Origin: Phaeosaccion multiseriatum
Taxonomy: Eukaryota > Ochrophyta, other classes
Assembly: GCA_965112735.1 (NCBI GenBank)
Contig: OZ218961.1
Span: 2,356,001 to 2,420,000, forward strand
DNA: 64,000 nt
Reading direction: 5' to 3'
Part shown: positions 12,382 to 22,441 of the stretch, piece by piece
Layout: every line of letters starts with the position of its first letter
Position numbering within the stretch: the first letter of the stretch is position 1
Translations under genes and position numbers: made by a program
Notes under the pieces: model-generated
Told to the model about the DNA's origin: nothing
Database searches by the model: none
The model's input: the letters and a program-made list of their open reading frames with translations, nothing else

Positions 12382-14898
12382 GGGAAGGGAAAGTCGTCCC
12401 CGGGGTGAGTGTGGGCGCGGGAGGCGCCCCCGGGGTGGGTGGTGCTGGTCTCGGAGGAGGCTTTGTGTCGCCGCGAACAAAGGCCGGGGTCGTCGCCGCG
12501 GCGGCGGCGGCGGCGGCAGAGAAGGTCGAGGCTACGAGGATGGGAGAAGTGAAGGAGGAGGAGGGGGAGGAAGAGGGTGGAGAGGAGAGGAGGTGGTGCT
12601 CTGGTGGGGGTGGCGACGAGGGCTGTGGAGGTTTCCGACTGTTCAGCGAGATGGACCTGCTGCTGAAGGAGCCCGAAGGACGCAAGGCTCTATTGGCCTT
12701 TGTGGATGATGATGACACCGCCGCACTCCTCACAGATGGCGGTGACGGTGCTCTTGCCTTGTGGGGGGCGGAGGAGGTGCGCGCCAAGGTCGAGCTCTTG
12801 TGCGAGCTCAAGGCGTGGAGAGGCATCCCCACCTCACTTTCCACGGAGTTCAGCGAGGCCACGAGGAGACTCGTTCCCAAGTGCAAGCGGCTCATGCAGC
12901 AGGTACAACAGCAACAGGTGCAACAGATGTCTTCTTCCGTATCACCAACTGCCACTGCTACTGCTATTGCCATAGAGACGGACGCGGCGGTGGACGAGCC
13001 CCCTCCGATGGCCCTGCTGCACCGTGCCGAGTGGGAGTGCTTGCTGTGGCTGAGTCGGAGTGTGTCGCTTGCGAACTTTCGGCGGAGCGAGGTTGGTGTA
13101 GCCTTCTATACCCACCAACGATGGTGGATGGAGGAGAAGGCGACTCGAGAAAGAGTGCGCTCGCGAATAGTAACGGAGCAGCAACAGGCCTTCCGGAGAG
13201 AAGCAAAGACGATCAAACGACAGGCCCGGCAAGCCTGCGAGAAGCGGGAGGTGGATGCTTTTGCACAAGAGGCCATAGAACTCTTCCTGGACCGCCTTTA
13301 CGAGCCATTCTCCGCTGTATCACCAACTTCTCTAGGTCAAGGCGAGGAGGACAAGGCGGCCAGCAACACCACGCTGTCGTCTTTGTCTCATCGTACGATC
13401 CTCCCAAGCTCCGCCCCTACCACCGACCGCAGCAGCGGCAGCAGCAGTAGCAGACCTAGCAGCAGCAGAAGACGACGTGAAGCCCCTTCTCTACTGGACG
13501 AGCTCTTGCATGAGGCCGTGTGTGGAAGCTCCATGCCCTTCCTTGCGGAGTCGCGAGTACTGGTGCGAGTCATCAACATGCTCATTTCCGAGAGCATCGC
13601 CACTATTGTGTCCGACGATAGGCAGAGCGAAGAGAAGGTGCCGGAGCCGGCTGTGGAGCCCGTGGCGGTTTCCGCGGTGACCACACTCAGAGCCAACATC
13701 ATGGAGGAGGTGAGAGGGAACATGGTTGTGAGTGGTTCCTATTAATGGCTTGGTTGCTTCACTCACCCTACTGCTCTTGTCTCGTCCCTGCTCGCGATGC
13801 TTTCAAGCTTCTCTGAGCGTTTCCCCTCTGCCTCCTTCTCCCTGTCTGCTTGTCCCTCTGACCCAACCCCCCCAACTTTCACATCTAAAAATCAAATCTC
13901 TCCTCTCACTGCTGTGTCACTGCTGTTTTCACGGCTGTGTCACTGCTGTGCCACTGCTGTGCCATTGCTGTGTCGCCCACGCTCACCCATGCCCCCAAAA
14001 GCTTTTGGAGGAATGCATCGACTCTATGCTCCTGCAGCAGAAAGAGCACGCCATCACCGAGGGGGCATTCTACACCGCATACGGTCGTCTCCTCGAAGAG
14101 CTCGTCGACTCGTGCGTGGGGCGCTTCGTATACACGGGGGAGTGGGACGCGATTGCTTGTGACAGGGCCGGAGAGGTTTCCGAGAGAGTGCTGGAGGAGG
14201 CCTGTGAAGGGCTGTTGGAGGGCAGCGTGGACGTTCTCCTGGAGGGGGAGGAGGAGGGGGAGGAGATGCGACGTATTGCCGAGATGCTGCAGCTGGCCAA
14301 GGAATTGGCGGACTTGCAGGCCAATGCGACTGCTGATGCTGATGGTGGTGGTGATGGTGATGAGGCGGACGCGGACGGCGACCAATGGGGTGGAGCCGAT
14401 GGTACCGCGGTGGGTTTCAGTGGCGGCTACGACGAGGGCGATGGGTACAACGGTTACGACGGGGCTGAACGTTTAGACGGGGCTGAAACGACAGACTTTG
14501 ACGGGACCCTGGCTGCCACTCAGCAAGGCGACTGGCAGTGGCAAGAAGAGGGGCAGGAGGGGCAAGGGTACGATGACTATGGTCAGCTACACGAGCAGCA
14601 ATACGAGCAGCAGTTGGTGGTACAGCAACAGCCGCCCTTGGGCGAGGAGTACGCAGGCTACGGGACGCCCGACGGAGAGGAGGCGTGGGGGGCCGCCACT
14701 GTGATTCAGTGTGCCGCGCGGAGGAAGGCCTCGTACCGTGTGGCAAAGTGGACGGTCAGTCAGGTCTACTGCAAGCTGTACGACCCCTCCAGCGGCTACA
14801 TGTATTGGCTCAATCAGACGACGGAGGAGACCTCGTGGAGCCTTCCACCCTTCGCGGCCACCTTCTTCCCCGCTCTGCCCGCCGCTACTACTTCTTGA
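7264..14898 (+). CDS. Large IQ-motif / WW-domain protein (8 exons, ~1779 aa)
   Basis: Exons by phase: 7264-8154, 8322-9022, 9363-9592, 10293-10381, 10740-10865, 11227-11644, 11722-13709, 14002-14898. The 77-bp intron 11645-11721 is the least certain. The N-terminal third is Gln-rich. Around residues 440-480 an IQ-like pair (AATVLQLWWW; ACLRIQTKWRGHFERKRWK) is followed by basic helical repeats with spaced W/F residues (SSWRSF, FQAWAVYAERS, FARWRAAA) reminiscent of calmodulin/centrin-binding repeats. Near residue 968 is one C2H2-like motif (YCPRYGCQATF...YRRH). Residues about 1124-1207 (LLKEPEGRKALLAFVDDD...) weakly resemble an RGS fold. The C-terminus has an IQ motif (AATVIQCAARRKASYRVAKW) and a WW-like domain (YDPSSGYMYWLNQTTEETSW; the first Trp position is Tyr). 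A cytoskeletal or basal-body scaffold is my inference; no one-to-one family was recognised. Confidence 0.75.
9593..9690. repeat. GT microsatellite starting at a splice donor
   Basis: The donor of intron 3 of the IQ/WW gene runs directly into a (GT)n tract. A long (CA)n tract (9894-9957) lies further inside the same intron, so the intron could form a (GT)n/(CA)n stem. Confidence 0.85.
10866..10970. repeat. GGGA purine repeat starting at a splice donor
   Basis: The donor GTAAGGGAGGG extends into about 100 bp of GGGA/GGAA repeat in intron 5 of the IQ/WW gene. Confidence 0.85.
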
Positions 14899-15139
14899 GT
14901 GAGGGTGGCTGAGAGAGAAACGAGTGAAGCGAGTGTGGGCATGACAAGTCCAGGCTTATAGGTACCTACGATCAGATGGTTATTTTATGGATCTTTGACC
15001 CTCTCTCCCTCTCTTGAAGGAGTCCCTGGTGGTACGGGGCATACTTGGCAGCAACGACGCCTCGCCCTCCTCGACACCTCATGTCGCTCCTGCCTCTCTG
15101 AGCGAGCCCATCAGCGCACAAGTAGTCACTCAGCGGTAG
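14899..15139. other. Intergenic; possible unassigned terminal exon at 15020-15148
   Basis: After the TGA of the IQ/WW gene, an acceptor-like CTCTTGAAG at about 15019 is followed by an open frame (ESLVVRGILGSNDASP...) to a TAG at about 15148. It could be an alternative last exon or chance. Nothing else is supported. Confidence 0.25.
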
Positions 15140-15610
15140 CTACCTGCGGAACCGCTTCGGCAGCTGGATGTGACCTCGTCCCCCACACTGAGCGCCTTCC
15201 CCTTCTTCGCTGCACGGGGGCGGCTGGGTTGCTCCGCCCCTTATGTTGTTGTGAAGGCCCCTTTGCTGTCCCTGGTACCTCTTGCGAGAAGGATAGTTCC
15301 CAGCCTTCAGCCTCAACTTTTCTGCCTCCTGCCCCTGCCCTCGTCCCGGCATGACATAGGCGTGCGGGCCGCCGCCGCCGCCGCCATGCGTGAGACTGAT
15401 GAGGTCGTGCGCGATGGCAGCAGAAGGGGTCCTGCCCGCCAAGAACGTCGCATTGTTCTCTAGCTCCATCTTCACCGTTAGTGGCAGGCTCCACTTCGGC
15501 AGACTCAGTGCTTGACCGACCGCGCATGTATGAGGCCCGCCCGATGTAGACCTCATGCGGCCCTATGGCGTCAACCGCGCTGGCGCACAGGTCACCCTTC
15601 TTCTTGGCCA
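15140..15610 (-). pseudogene. Frameshifted fragment, possibly DUF4326-like
   Basis: Two overlapping minus-strand frames carry protein-like sequence. One reads GLALAKKKGDLCASAVDA then GPHEVYIGRASYMRGR. About 15 bases on, a different frame continues LPKWSLPLTVKMELENN and AAIAHDLISL. VYIGR followed by KW-x-x-P is the layout of the small DUF4326 family, so this may be a fragment broken by one frameshift. The downstream part is Gly/Gln/basic-rich and ends at 15140. No intron with good sites restores one frame. The family link rests on a short motif only, so it is weak. Confidence 0.25.
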
Positions 15611-15932
15611 GAGCCAAGCCCTTCTCGTGGGGCGCTAGCTACTCCTTTTTAGGTCGACGGCCTACCAATGCCCTGCTGCTTGAAGCCTTTGCTTGGCTGC
15701 AGCATTTTGCAGCTCCCTGCCTGGGTTGCTCTTCCCTCCAGCATCCCACCTACGCCCCCCCCCTCTTTGTGCTGCGCTCAATCTCATATTGTCTGCGGCC
15801 ATTCGCCCCTTCTTTGCTACTGCTGTTGTTGAAGTCAACTTGGCTTCAACAGGCAGCAAGGTAGGACACAAGCTCTTTTTTTTGGTACCTGTAGTACTGT
15901 ACCTGCTCCAGAGCCGTCAAGGAATTGTGAGG

Positions 15933-16062
15933 CTGACCTTGATCCTGGCCCTGGCCCTGACCCTGACCCTGACCCTGACCCTGACCCTGACCCTGACCCT
16001 GACTCTGACCCTGACCCTGACCCTGGTGACCCTGACCCTGACCCTAACCCTGACCATGACGT
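15933..16062. repeat. Telomere-like hexamer array 1 (CCCTGA/TCAGGG)n
   Basis: About 20 CCCTGA units on the + strand, with occasional CCCTGG and CCCTAA variants, downstream of ankyrin gene 1. It is internal and the dominant unit is TCAGGG rather than TTAGGG. Confidence 0.9.
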
Positions 16063-16350
16063 TCAGCGTCAATGAAGCATCGCTATCTGCTATGACTCCT
16101 ATGCTTATCTCGTCCGACTCTACTCTATCACGGCGGGAGGGAAGGAGGAGTGGGCAGTGTGTGAGCCTCTCTTCAGCGCTGCGGAGGGAGGGGCGTGGTG
16201 CTGCTCGATCAAGCACTTCGCAGAGGGAAAGCTCCAAATCAGGTTAAATTACTACGAAGTAAGACATTAAGCCGCTATCGATGGCACCGTGTGCGAAACT
16301 AGGCGGTGCTTTACCCAGGAGGGGCCGCGCTGTCTGCCCTGCCTGGTCAC

Positions 16351-17421
16351 TCAGTCCTCGCAGTCGCAGGGGTGACCATTGGCGTGCACCCACTGCTTCA
16401 TCTCCTCGACGGCGGCAGGGGCCGTCTCCGGTCCACGACCGACATATCTGTTTTTCACGACTTGTGGGCATGCCCACATGTTCCAGGGACACATGACCTC
16501 CTCCGATCGGAGCCACTTCAGCATAGAGAGGCTCTTGGCGCAATAAACTGCAAAATGACACACAATTGCATCCCACCAGCACAGCTCCCGTGCGTTTGCA
16601 TGCAGCCACTGCAGCACTTCCAGATTGCCTCGCAGGGCCGCCAAGACAGCCCCGCGCCTCCACCCGCTGTTGATGTCATCTGCCGCCTCCATCTCAGCTC
16701 TGACCTTCGGATGATGCAAAAGCATGTCCAACGCTCGAATGTGCCCCGCCCTTACAGCCTCCATCCATATAACAGGCTGAGGAGGGCCCTCAAACTCGTC
16801 GGACAGCAGCCACGTAAGAATCTCCACATTGCCGCACTTGCCAGCTTCGCGACAAATCAACTTCTGATCCCAAGGGCACCGCTCCTTGTTGGGAAGGTCC
16901 TCCACTCGCAGCCATTGGAGGATGCTCAGTCCGTGCCTTTCATTCCTCACCGCAACCTTGCATACGACCCGACCCCAGGCACACCCCATGCTGTGAAGAG
17001 CCTTGCAAATACTCACATCTCCGTACTGTGCCGCAGCTTTAAAAGTCTTCTTACTCAGCTCATACCCGCACTTCCTGGCCCACCTCAAGCGCTCCACAGA
17101 CTCAACCACACTCCTGACCCGCGTTGTCTTGGCCGGATGGAGACGTCTGTAGTCGCCCTTCCACTCCTTGCTCACCGCCGATATAAACAAGTCCTGGCCC
17201 CCACCAGTCCACTCCATCACACTGATGAGAAGTACAGCCTGGGCCAGGGCCTGTTCACAAGCTTCGAAGGTTTGAGCATCGCTTCCCTCGCTTACAGCAA
17301 GGGCAGCGGGAACGGGAGAAGCTGCCACGGCGGCGCTGCAACCTTGCGCCTCCATCGAGGAGTCGATGGGTGGGGCTGGCTGGAGCCTTTTACCACCCTG
17401 CTTTCGGCTCGGTCCGTCCAT
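16351..17421 (-). CDS. F-box-like / WLR-type ankyrin-repeat protein, copy 1 (356 aa)
   Basis: Intronless. The ATG at 17421 (MDGPSRKQGGKRLQPAPP) is chosen because it is conserved in all four copies. After a low-complexity leader, a helical segment (LLISVMEWTGGGQDLFISAVSKEWK) resembles the F-box-like module that often precedes algal ankyrin repeats. Six to seven degenerate repeats follow with landmarks TFKAAAQYGDVSICKALHS, VAVRNERHGLSILQWL, CPWDQ...AGKCGNVEILTWL, AVRAGHIRALDMLL, AALRGNLEVLQWLHANA and SLSMLKWLRSEE, ending HPCDCED. Such proteins bind other proteins; an E3-adaptor role is inference. Differences from the other copies cluster in the 3-6 residues just before each conserved A-x-x-G helix. 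The opposite-strand open frame is a shadow. Confidence 0.8.
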   Translation of the reverse strand: MDGPSRKQGGKRLQPAPPIDSSMEAQGCSAAVAASPVPAALAVSEGSDAQTFEACEQALAQAVLLISVMEWTGGGQDLFISAVSKEWKGDYRRLHPAKTTRVRSVVESVERLRWARKCGYELSKKTFKAAAQYGDVSICKALHSMGCAWGRVVCKVAVRNERHGLSILQWLRVEDLPNKERCPWDQKLICREAGKCGNVEILTWLLSDEFEGPPQPVIWMEAVRAGHIRALDMLLHHPKVRAEMEAADDINSGWRRGAVLAALRGNLEVLQWLHANARELCWWDAIVCHFAVYCAKSLSMLKWLRSEEVMCPWNMWACPQVVKNRYVGRGPETAPAAVEEMKQWVHANGHPCDCED

Positions 17422-18120
17422 GTCTTCCGCGGCCCAACTCTGGATGACTGCTTTGACACGTATGATGTGCCGCGCGCGGCACGCACGGATCGGGGGGGAA
17501 GAAGCGCTTTTGCTTTCCTCAGCGAAGCCTGGTACGACGAGGGAAGGGAAGGGGGAGGGGGATTGACAGGAGGGAAACGATGCGCATTGTGAGCAAAAGG
17601 CGGCATCGGTACCTCGCCTGCTGTTGGGCCTTTGCCGAGACCCCCCCCGAAGAGCCGAAGAGTGCGGAGGGCAAGTTTACTCTCGATGGACTCGATCACC
17701 ATCTCCCAGCACGGCCTCGACTGCTCTTAGCCTCCTCCAGCCTGCACTCTTCAGCGCCACATCCTACCTGCTGCTTGGTCGAAGAGGGACGGAGGGATAA
17801 TTATGGAGGGGAACGAAAAAAAAATTAAGCGACATCTAGGCAAGTTGGTTGCTCGGAGTCGGCCCTGTGATCAGAGGGCGTCTGGTGTGGCCTTGGCTGC
17901 TTTTTTGGCTGCAGCCTTGCAGCTCTCTGCCTGGGTCACTGTTCCCTCCAGCATCCCACCTACGACACCCCATATTATTTCTGTAACCCCTGTTTTTTTT
18001 TGCACCCCTCACTTTGGACAATAGCACACTAGCACACTACACCTAATCGACAGCGACAGCCCGAGCCATCAAAAGAGCAAAGAAACGCAAGGCTTTTCAC
18101 GGGGGGAACCTGTGTGCAGC

Positions 18121-18155
18121 CCACACGGGTGCCATATTTTTTGACACCCGTGTGG
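18121..18155. repeat. Perfect 11-bp-arm hairpin with CACCCGTG core
   Basis: CCACACGGGTG at 18121-18131 and its exact reverse complement at 18145-18155 enclose a T-rich 13-nt loop. Confidence 0.85.
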
Positions 18156-18249
18156 GGGGGCTGACGGACCCTATTATTTTTTATGGCACCCGTGCAGGTG
18201 GACAAATATTTTTTATGGCCCCGTGCTGAAGGCTTGGTGCCATATTATT

Positions 18250-18265
18250 ACCCGTGCGCACGGGT
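18250..18265. repeat. 16-bp perfect palindrome ACCCGTGCGCACGGGT
   Basis: The sequence equals its own reverse complement and shares the ACCCGTG core with the hairpin 100 bp upstream and with half-sites at about 18186 and 18268. Confidence 0.9.
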
Positions 18266-18473
18266 GTTGGCTAAGATCACCCGTGAATAGCCTTGGAAAG
18301 AAACTAACCCAGTACCCAAACGCAACGTTAAAGAGGGTTTGAAGGCCGTCAAAAGAAACGCACCAAATATTGGGTGGTGGCTTTGGTGCGGGAAGTCTGT
18401 CTACTGCGGCTGAACGAAGAAGGGAGGCCAACTGGGAGGAGGGGGAGGGGAGAGAGAGAAAAGGGGGAGGGGA

Positions 18474-18836
18474 TGGAACAGGACTTCAGAGGTATGACGC
18501 TGGACGAGGCCGTGCGGAGGTCCGCCGAGTACATGGCCATGGGGATGGAGAGGCTGATTTGGTCTGAGCAACTCGATCTGACGGAGGGGAAGTGTCTGTG
18601 TGTCCTCCAGAAGGACCTGGCCCCGGAGCTCGTCGGGTGGGCGAACGAGGGGATCCAGCCAGAACCGGGCAGACCTGATTGGCATGGACGAGAGTTAGGA
18701 TTTCCTGGACATGTTCTTCTCTTTGGGCACAGTGAGGGTGTCCCTGTCCATGGCCTTCGAGGACTGCCACCGTATGTACCCGCATGGACCGATTCAGATT
18801 CGTCTTCGCACGCATCGTAGAGGACATCCCGCAACA
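18474..18836 (+). pseudogene. Degraded reading frame, no family recognised
   Basis: From the ATG at 18474 the frame reads like protein (MTLDEAVRRSAEYMAMGMER, then LTEGKCLCVLQKDLAPELVG). At about 18660 the protein-like signal moves frame (ADLIGMDES), meets an in-frame TAG, and continues DFLDMFFSLGTVRVSLSMAF. Near 18784 a third frame gives MDRFRFVFARIVEDIP. Three protein-like stretches in three frames with a stop point to a decayed gene, or to exons whose introns I cannot define. It lies in the segment that separates ankyrin copies 1 and 2. Confidence 0.3.
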
Positions 18837-19489
18837 CACGCCTATCCTATCCCCTTGTCATCATCCGGCTTCCACGACTCAGGTGAGGATGGCACGGGTG
18901 TGCGCATGTGGGAGATGGAGGGCTCTGGAGAGTGTGGTGAGCGATGGACTTTACGCTCCTCTGGTTGCCCCCGCTTCGATGCTTATGTGGGTGTGCGTAG
19001 GTGGACGCGACTTCCACTCCCATGCCCTCCTAAGCCAAGGTTCCTTTGTCTCCTCCCTGCTCTGATACTGCTCACTCCTGGCGGCAGCCGAGTGGTGAGG
19101 CCTGGCACACTCAGTTAGATGCGACGAAGCACTGTGTCGTGTGGGAGAGCGTGGTACCACGCAGGTCCCTCCGATATCAGACGGAGTGGTCGACGACGAG
19201 CTCACGAAGAGCAGGTCCAAACAGGTTCCGGTTGGAAAGTGTGACATGCGGAAGGCGGGAAACGAGGGCTGGGGGATGGGCATCGCCGCTGAGGCAGCTT
19301 AGCTCGTGTACTTCGCCGTTAGGTGCGTTCACTGGGGTGACGATGGATCTGTGGGGCTCGGAGGGAGGGCGCCGGGGGGGCGAGGGGGGGGATGGCAATG
19401 CTCTGCTGTCTCTGTGCGTCTGAACAACACTCTTCGGGTCCTCTCACTCCTCCGAACATCCCCTTCGCATCGAATCAGGCTGGACCGGC

Positions 19490-19713
19490 AAGGCGAGGAT
19501 ACAAAGACGCGTGTGCGTCCTCCAACACAGCACCCTGGAGAAGGCAATGGAGACCATGTCCTGACTGTCGGTTGGGGCTTCGCTAGTGAGGAGCTCATAA
19601 GCTTCGTTGCAAAGTACCTGGGCATCAGTATCTGCACCATCGCCAAGTCCAACGTCGCCTTCCACCCGTTTGTCTCGGAGTTGTCACTACGCACCCCAAA
19701 CGCCCGAGGGTGA
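19490..19713 (+). pseudogene. Short reading frame, possibly an OTU-like peptidase fragment
   Basis: The frame ending at 19713 contains VGWGFASEELISFVAKYLGI then SICTIAKSNVAFHPFV. The layout W-G-x-x-x-E-L-x-x-x-A-x-x-L followed by a beta strand resembles the part of OTU-family cysteine peptidases after the nucleophile helix. I do not see the D-x-N-C nucleophile motif upstream or the catalytic His downstream, so it is a fragment at best and could be chance. Confidence 0.18.
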
Positions 19714-19794
19714 GTAAAGCGCATCTGATTGCTATTGGACGTGGCCCACGATACGCGCTGTATTTACAGATGATGTCTTCTCCAATGGTACTGG

Positions 19795-20895
19795 CCCTCC
19801 CTTCCCTCCTCCCCCCCTTCCCTCCTTTTCCTTTCTTCCTTCCTTTCTTCCTTCCTTCCTTCCTTCCTTCCTTCCTTCCTTCCGTCCTTCCTTCCTTCCT
19901 TCCTTCCTTCCTTCCTTCCCTCCTTTCGTCTTTTCTCACCACCCCCCATCCCTACGTCCTTCCACCATTCCTTCCTTTCTTCCTTCCTTCCTCCCCTCCT
20001 TCCTTCCTTCCTTCCCTCCGTCCCTCCCTCCTTCCTTCCGTCCCTCACATCTTCCTTCCTTCCCTCTCCTCCCTCCCTCCGTCCGTCCGTCCCTCCCTCC
20101 TTCCTTCCGTCCCTCACATCTTCCTTCCTTCCATCTTTCCCTCCCTCCCTCCCTCCCTCCCTCCCTCCCTCCTTCCTTCCGTCCCTCCGTCCTTCCTTCC
20201 CTCCCTCCCTCCCTCCCTCCCTCCCTCCTTCCTTCCTTCCCTCCCTCCCTCCCTCCCTCCTTCCTTCCTTCCTTCCTTCCTTCCATCCATCCTTACTTCC
20301 TTCCTTCCCTCCCTCCCTCCTCCTTCCGTCCTTCCTTCCCTCCCTCCCTCCCTCCCTCCCTCCCTCCCTCTGTCCCTCCCTCCGTCTCTTCCTCTTTCCT
20401 TCCGTCCCTCACATCTTCCTTCCTTGCCCCCCTCCCTCCCTCTCTCCCTCCCTTCCTCCCTCCTTCCTTCCTTCCCTCCCTCCCTCCCTCCCTCCCTCCC
20501 TCCCTCCTTCCCTCCTTCCTTCCATCCTTCCTTCCTTCCCTCCCTCCCTCCCTCCTTCCATCCTTCCTTCCTTCCCTCCCTCCCTCCCTCCCTCCTTCCT
20601 CCTTCCGTCCCTCCCATCTTCCCTCCTTCCTTCCTTTCTTTTCTCCGTCCTTCCTTCCCTCCCTCCCTCCTTCCTTCCGTCCCTCCCATCGCCCTTCCTT
20701 CCGTCCTTCCTTCCCTCCCTCCGTCCTTCCTTCGGCCCTCCCATCCTCCTTCCCTCCCTCCTCCCTTCCTTCCTTCCTGCCTTCCTTCCCCCCCCCCCAC
20801 CCCCCACACACACACACCCTCCCTCTCGCCCTCTTTCGATCCGTCTCTGCACACGCCCCCCCCTTCCCCCTCTTCCTTCCCTCCCTCACTCCTTC
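19795..20895. repeat. 1.1-kb CCTTCC/TCCC polypyrimidine tract
   Basis: An almost uninterrupted run of C and T on the + strand built from TTCC, TCCC and CGTCC units, with higher-order copies of TTCCTTCCGTCCCTCACATC (about 20033, 20101, 20398). Open frames across it on both strands are repeat artefacts. Confidence 0.95.
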
Positions 20896-20978
20896 TCTCC
20901 TTTCCTCTCTCTCCCCTCTATCCCGCCCGCCCCCCCTCCCTCTCCCTCGCCAGTTGTCCCTTCACTACAATACCATAA

Positions 20979-21767
20979 TGTCCTGTCTCCCCACCACGAA
21001 CACAACGGGCAGGCTCGCCCTCCGAGTAGGCTCGAAGGAACACGTCATGCGCGATGCACGCGGGAAGCACTCCGTCCTCTGCTGGCTCTGCAGGCAGGGT
21101 GTCGAAGACGAGCGTGCAGTGTGACACGTGTGGCGCCTTTCTGTGCCACCAGCAGGGGTGGGCGCGGAGGAGGGGAAGCTCGTGGTGGAGGAGGGCGCTC
21201 GCAAAGGGGGGGGGGCGTACGAGGTACAGAAGGGAGCGCAGCAGGCAGGGATGGCACTGGACGCGAAGAGAGGCATGGCAGGGGGGCAGGGGGGCAGGGG
21301 GGGGGAGCGAGTCGCGGCGGAGGAGGGAGAACACCATCCAAGGGGGGCAGCAAAGGGAGGCGTGGTGGAAGAGGGAGCACAAGCACGTCAAGGGGGGGGA
21401 GGAGGGAGGCGGGGTGGGGGGGGGGGCAAGTGGAGGAGAGAGTGGTGCCGCTAGCAGAGGGAAGAGCGCTTCCGGTGGCGGAGGAGGGAGGGGAAGTGGA
21501 GGTGGGGGCACAGTAGGGGGTGATTCGAGGACGGCGCCGGCCCACGGCACTGGGAGAAGCAGAAGCCCCCCCCCCGCCTTCTCGCAGGGGTGCTCCTACG
21601 GTGACGCCTGCAAAGCCGTCGGACCCACTACCCTCGACGCCTGCAAAAAAGACAAATGCGTTAGAACTTCACACCACGTGTGCATTGTCGAGTACGCGGC
21701 TGCAGAGGGGGGTGACGAAGACGCATGCGACCGCCGCTGCAGGCCCTGTGTCGACGCCATGCTATAG
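20979..21767 (+). pseudogene. Cys-rich fragments, possibly transposase C-terminal zinc motif
   Basis: A frame from 20979 reads KHSVLCWLCRQGVEDERAV to a stop at about 21125. A shifted frame continues VQCDTCGAFLCHQQG. Together these give C-x2-C ... C-x2-C-G-x-x-L-C, the pattern of the Cys-rich tail of piggyBac-type (DDE_Tnp_1_7) transposases. After a Gly/Arg-rich stretch, the plus frame ending at 21767 has a second cluster (GCSYGDACKAVG, ACKKDKCVRTSHHVC, ACDRRCRPCVD). The catalytic DDE core is absent. This looks like a transposon remnant, but the evidence is only cysteine spacing. Confidence 0.25.
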
Positions 21768-21780
21768 TCGTAGAAAACAA

Positions 21781-21904
21781 GAGATGAATGCATTTTAATC
21801 CCCACCCACTGCAAGCAAAACGATTAGGGCAGGCCACGGACCCGCCCATGTGTCTGGCGCCAAGCCATGAGCGCCAGGGCCCACCAACAGCCCCCCTAAA
21901 CTCA
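21781..21904. other. Spacer before the fold-back element
   Basis: Nothing recognisable apart from ordinary unique sequence. Confidence 0.4.
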
Positions 21905-21980
21905 ACCCCTGATGCACTACCCGCTATCCGCTATCGGATAGCGCGCTATCGAGAATGTGGGCGATAGTGCGTCAGGGGTC
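21905..21980. mobile_element. MITE-like fold-back element
   Basis: The ends are near-perfect inverted repeats: ACCCCTGATGCACTACC (from 21905) and the complement of GCGATAGTGCGTCAGGGGTC (21961-21980). The centre is itself palindromic (CGCTATCCGCTATCGGATAGCG). It lies at the right edge of the segment separating ankyrin copies 1 and 2. Flanking target-site duplications are not obvious. Confidence 0.5.
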
Positions 21981-22076
21981 GACTACTGTTGACTTCAACA
22001 AGCAGCAAGGTAGGACACAATTCTTCTTCTTACTACCTATAGTACTGTACCTGAGCGTCAAGGAAGGAACGTGAGG

Positions 22077-22441
22077 CTGACCTTGACCCTGATCTTGACC
22101 CTGGTCCTGGTCCTGGCCCTGACCCTGACCCTGACCCTGACCCTGACCCTGACCCTGACCCTGACCCTGACCCTGACCCTGACCCTGACCCTGACCCTGA
22201 CCCTGACCCTGACCCTGACCCTGACCCTGACCCTGACCCTGACCCTGACCCTGACCCTGACCCTGACCCTGACCCAGACCCAGACCCTGACCCTGACCCT
22301 GACCCTGACCCTGACCCTGACCCTGACCCTGACCCTGACCCTGACCCTGACCCTGACCCTGACCCTGACCCTGACCCTGACCCTGACCCTGACCCTAACC
22401 CTGACCCTGACCCTGACCCTGACCCTGACCCTGACCCTGAC
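22077..22441. repeat. Telomere-like hexamer array 2 (CCCTGA/TCAGGG)n
   Basis: The longest array, about 60 units with very few variants (CCCAGA, one CCCTAA), downstream of ankyrin gene 2. The 100-bp segment that follows arrays 1, 3 and 4 is missing here. Confidence 0.95.

Larger units (their letters stand above)
15690..17985. repeat. Ankyrin-gene unit, copy 1 (detached)
   Basis: This copy of the ~2.1-2.3 kb unit has the same order as copies 2-4: left flank with CTCCCTGCCTGGGTTGCTC and GCAGCAAGGTAGGACACA, a TCAGGG array, the ankyrin gene (-), a conserved 5' leader, then AAGTTGGTTGCTCGGAGTCG. It stops near CCCACCTACGACACCCC (about 17970), where unrelated sequence begins. Confidence 0.8.
17986..18473. 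other. Left part of the segment separating copies 1 and 2
   Basis: No gene seen. It holds a cluster of CACCCGTG motifs with hairpins (18121-18265) and two versions of a TCAAAAGA...AAACGCA segment (about 18067-18090 and 18349-18362). Confidence 0.4.

Noticed and set aside
19710-20978. 422-aa Pro/Ser/Leu open frame and its Gly/Glu/Arg mirror
   Set aside because: Artefact of the CCTTCC tract; no start context, domain or codon pattern.
22077-22441. Chromosome end or true telomere
   Set aside because: The array is internal, flanked by genes on both sides, and the unit is TCAGGG. A related array sits in an intron.
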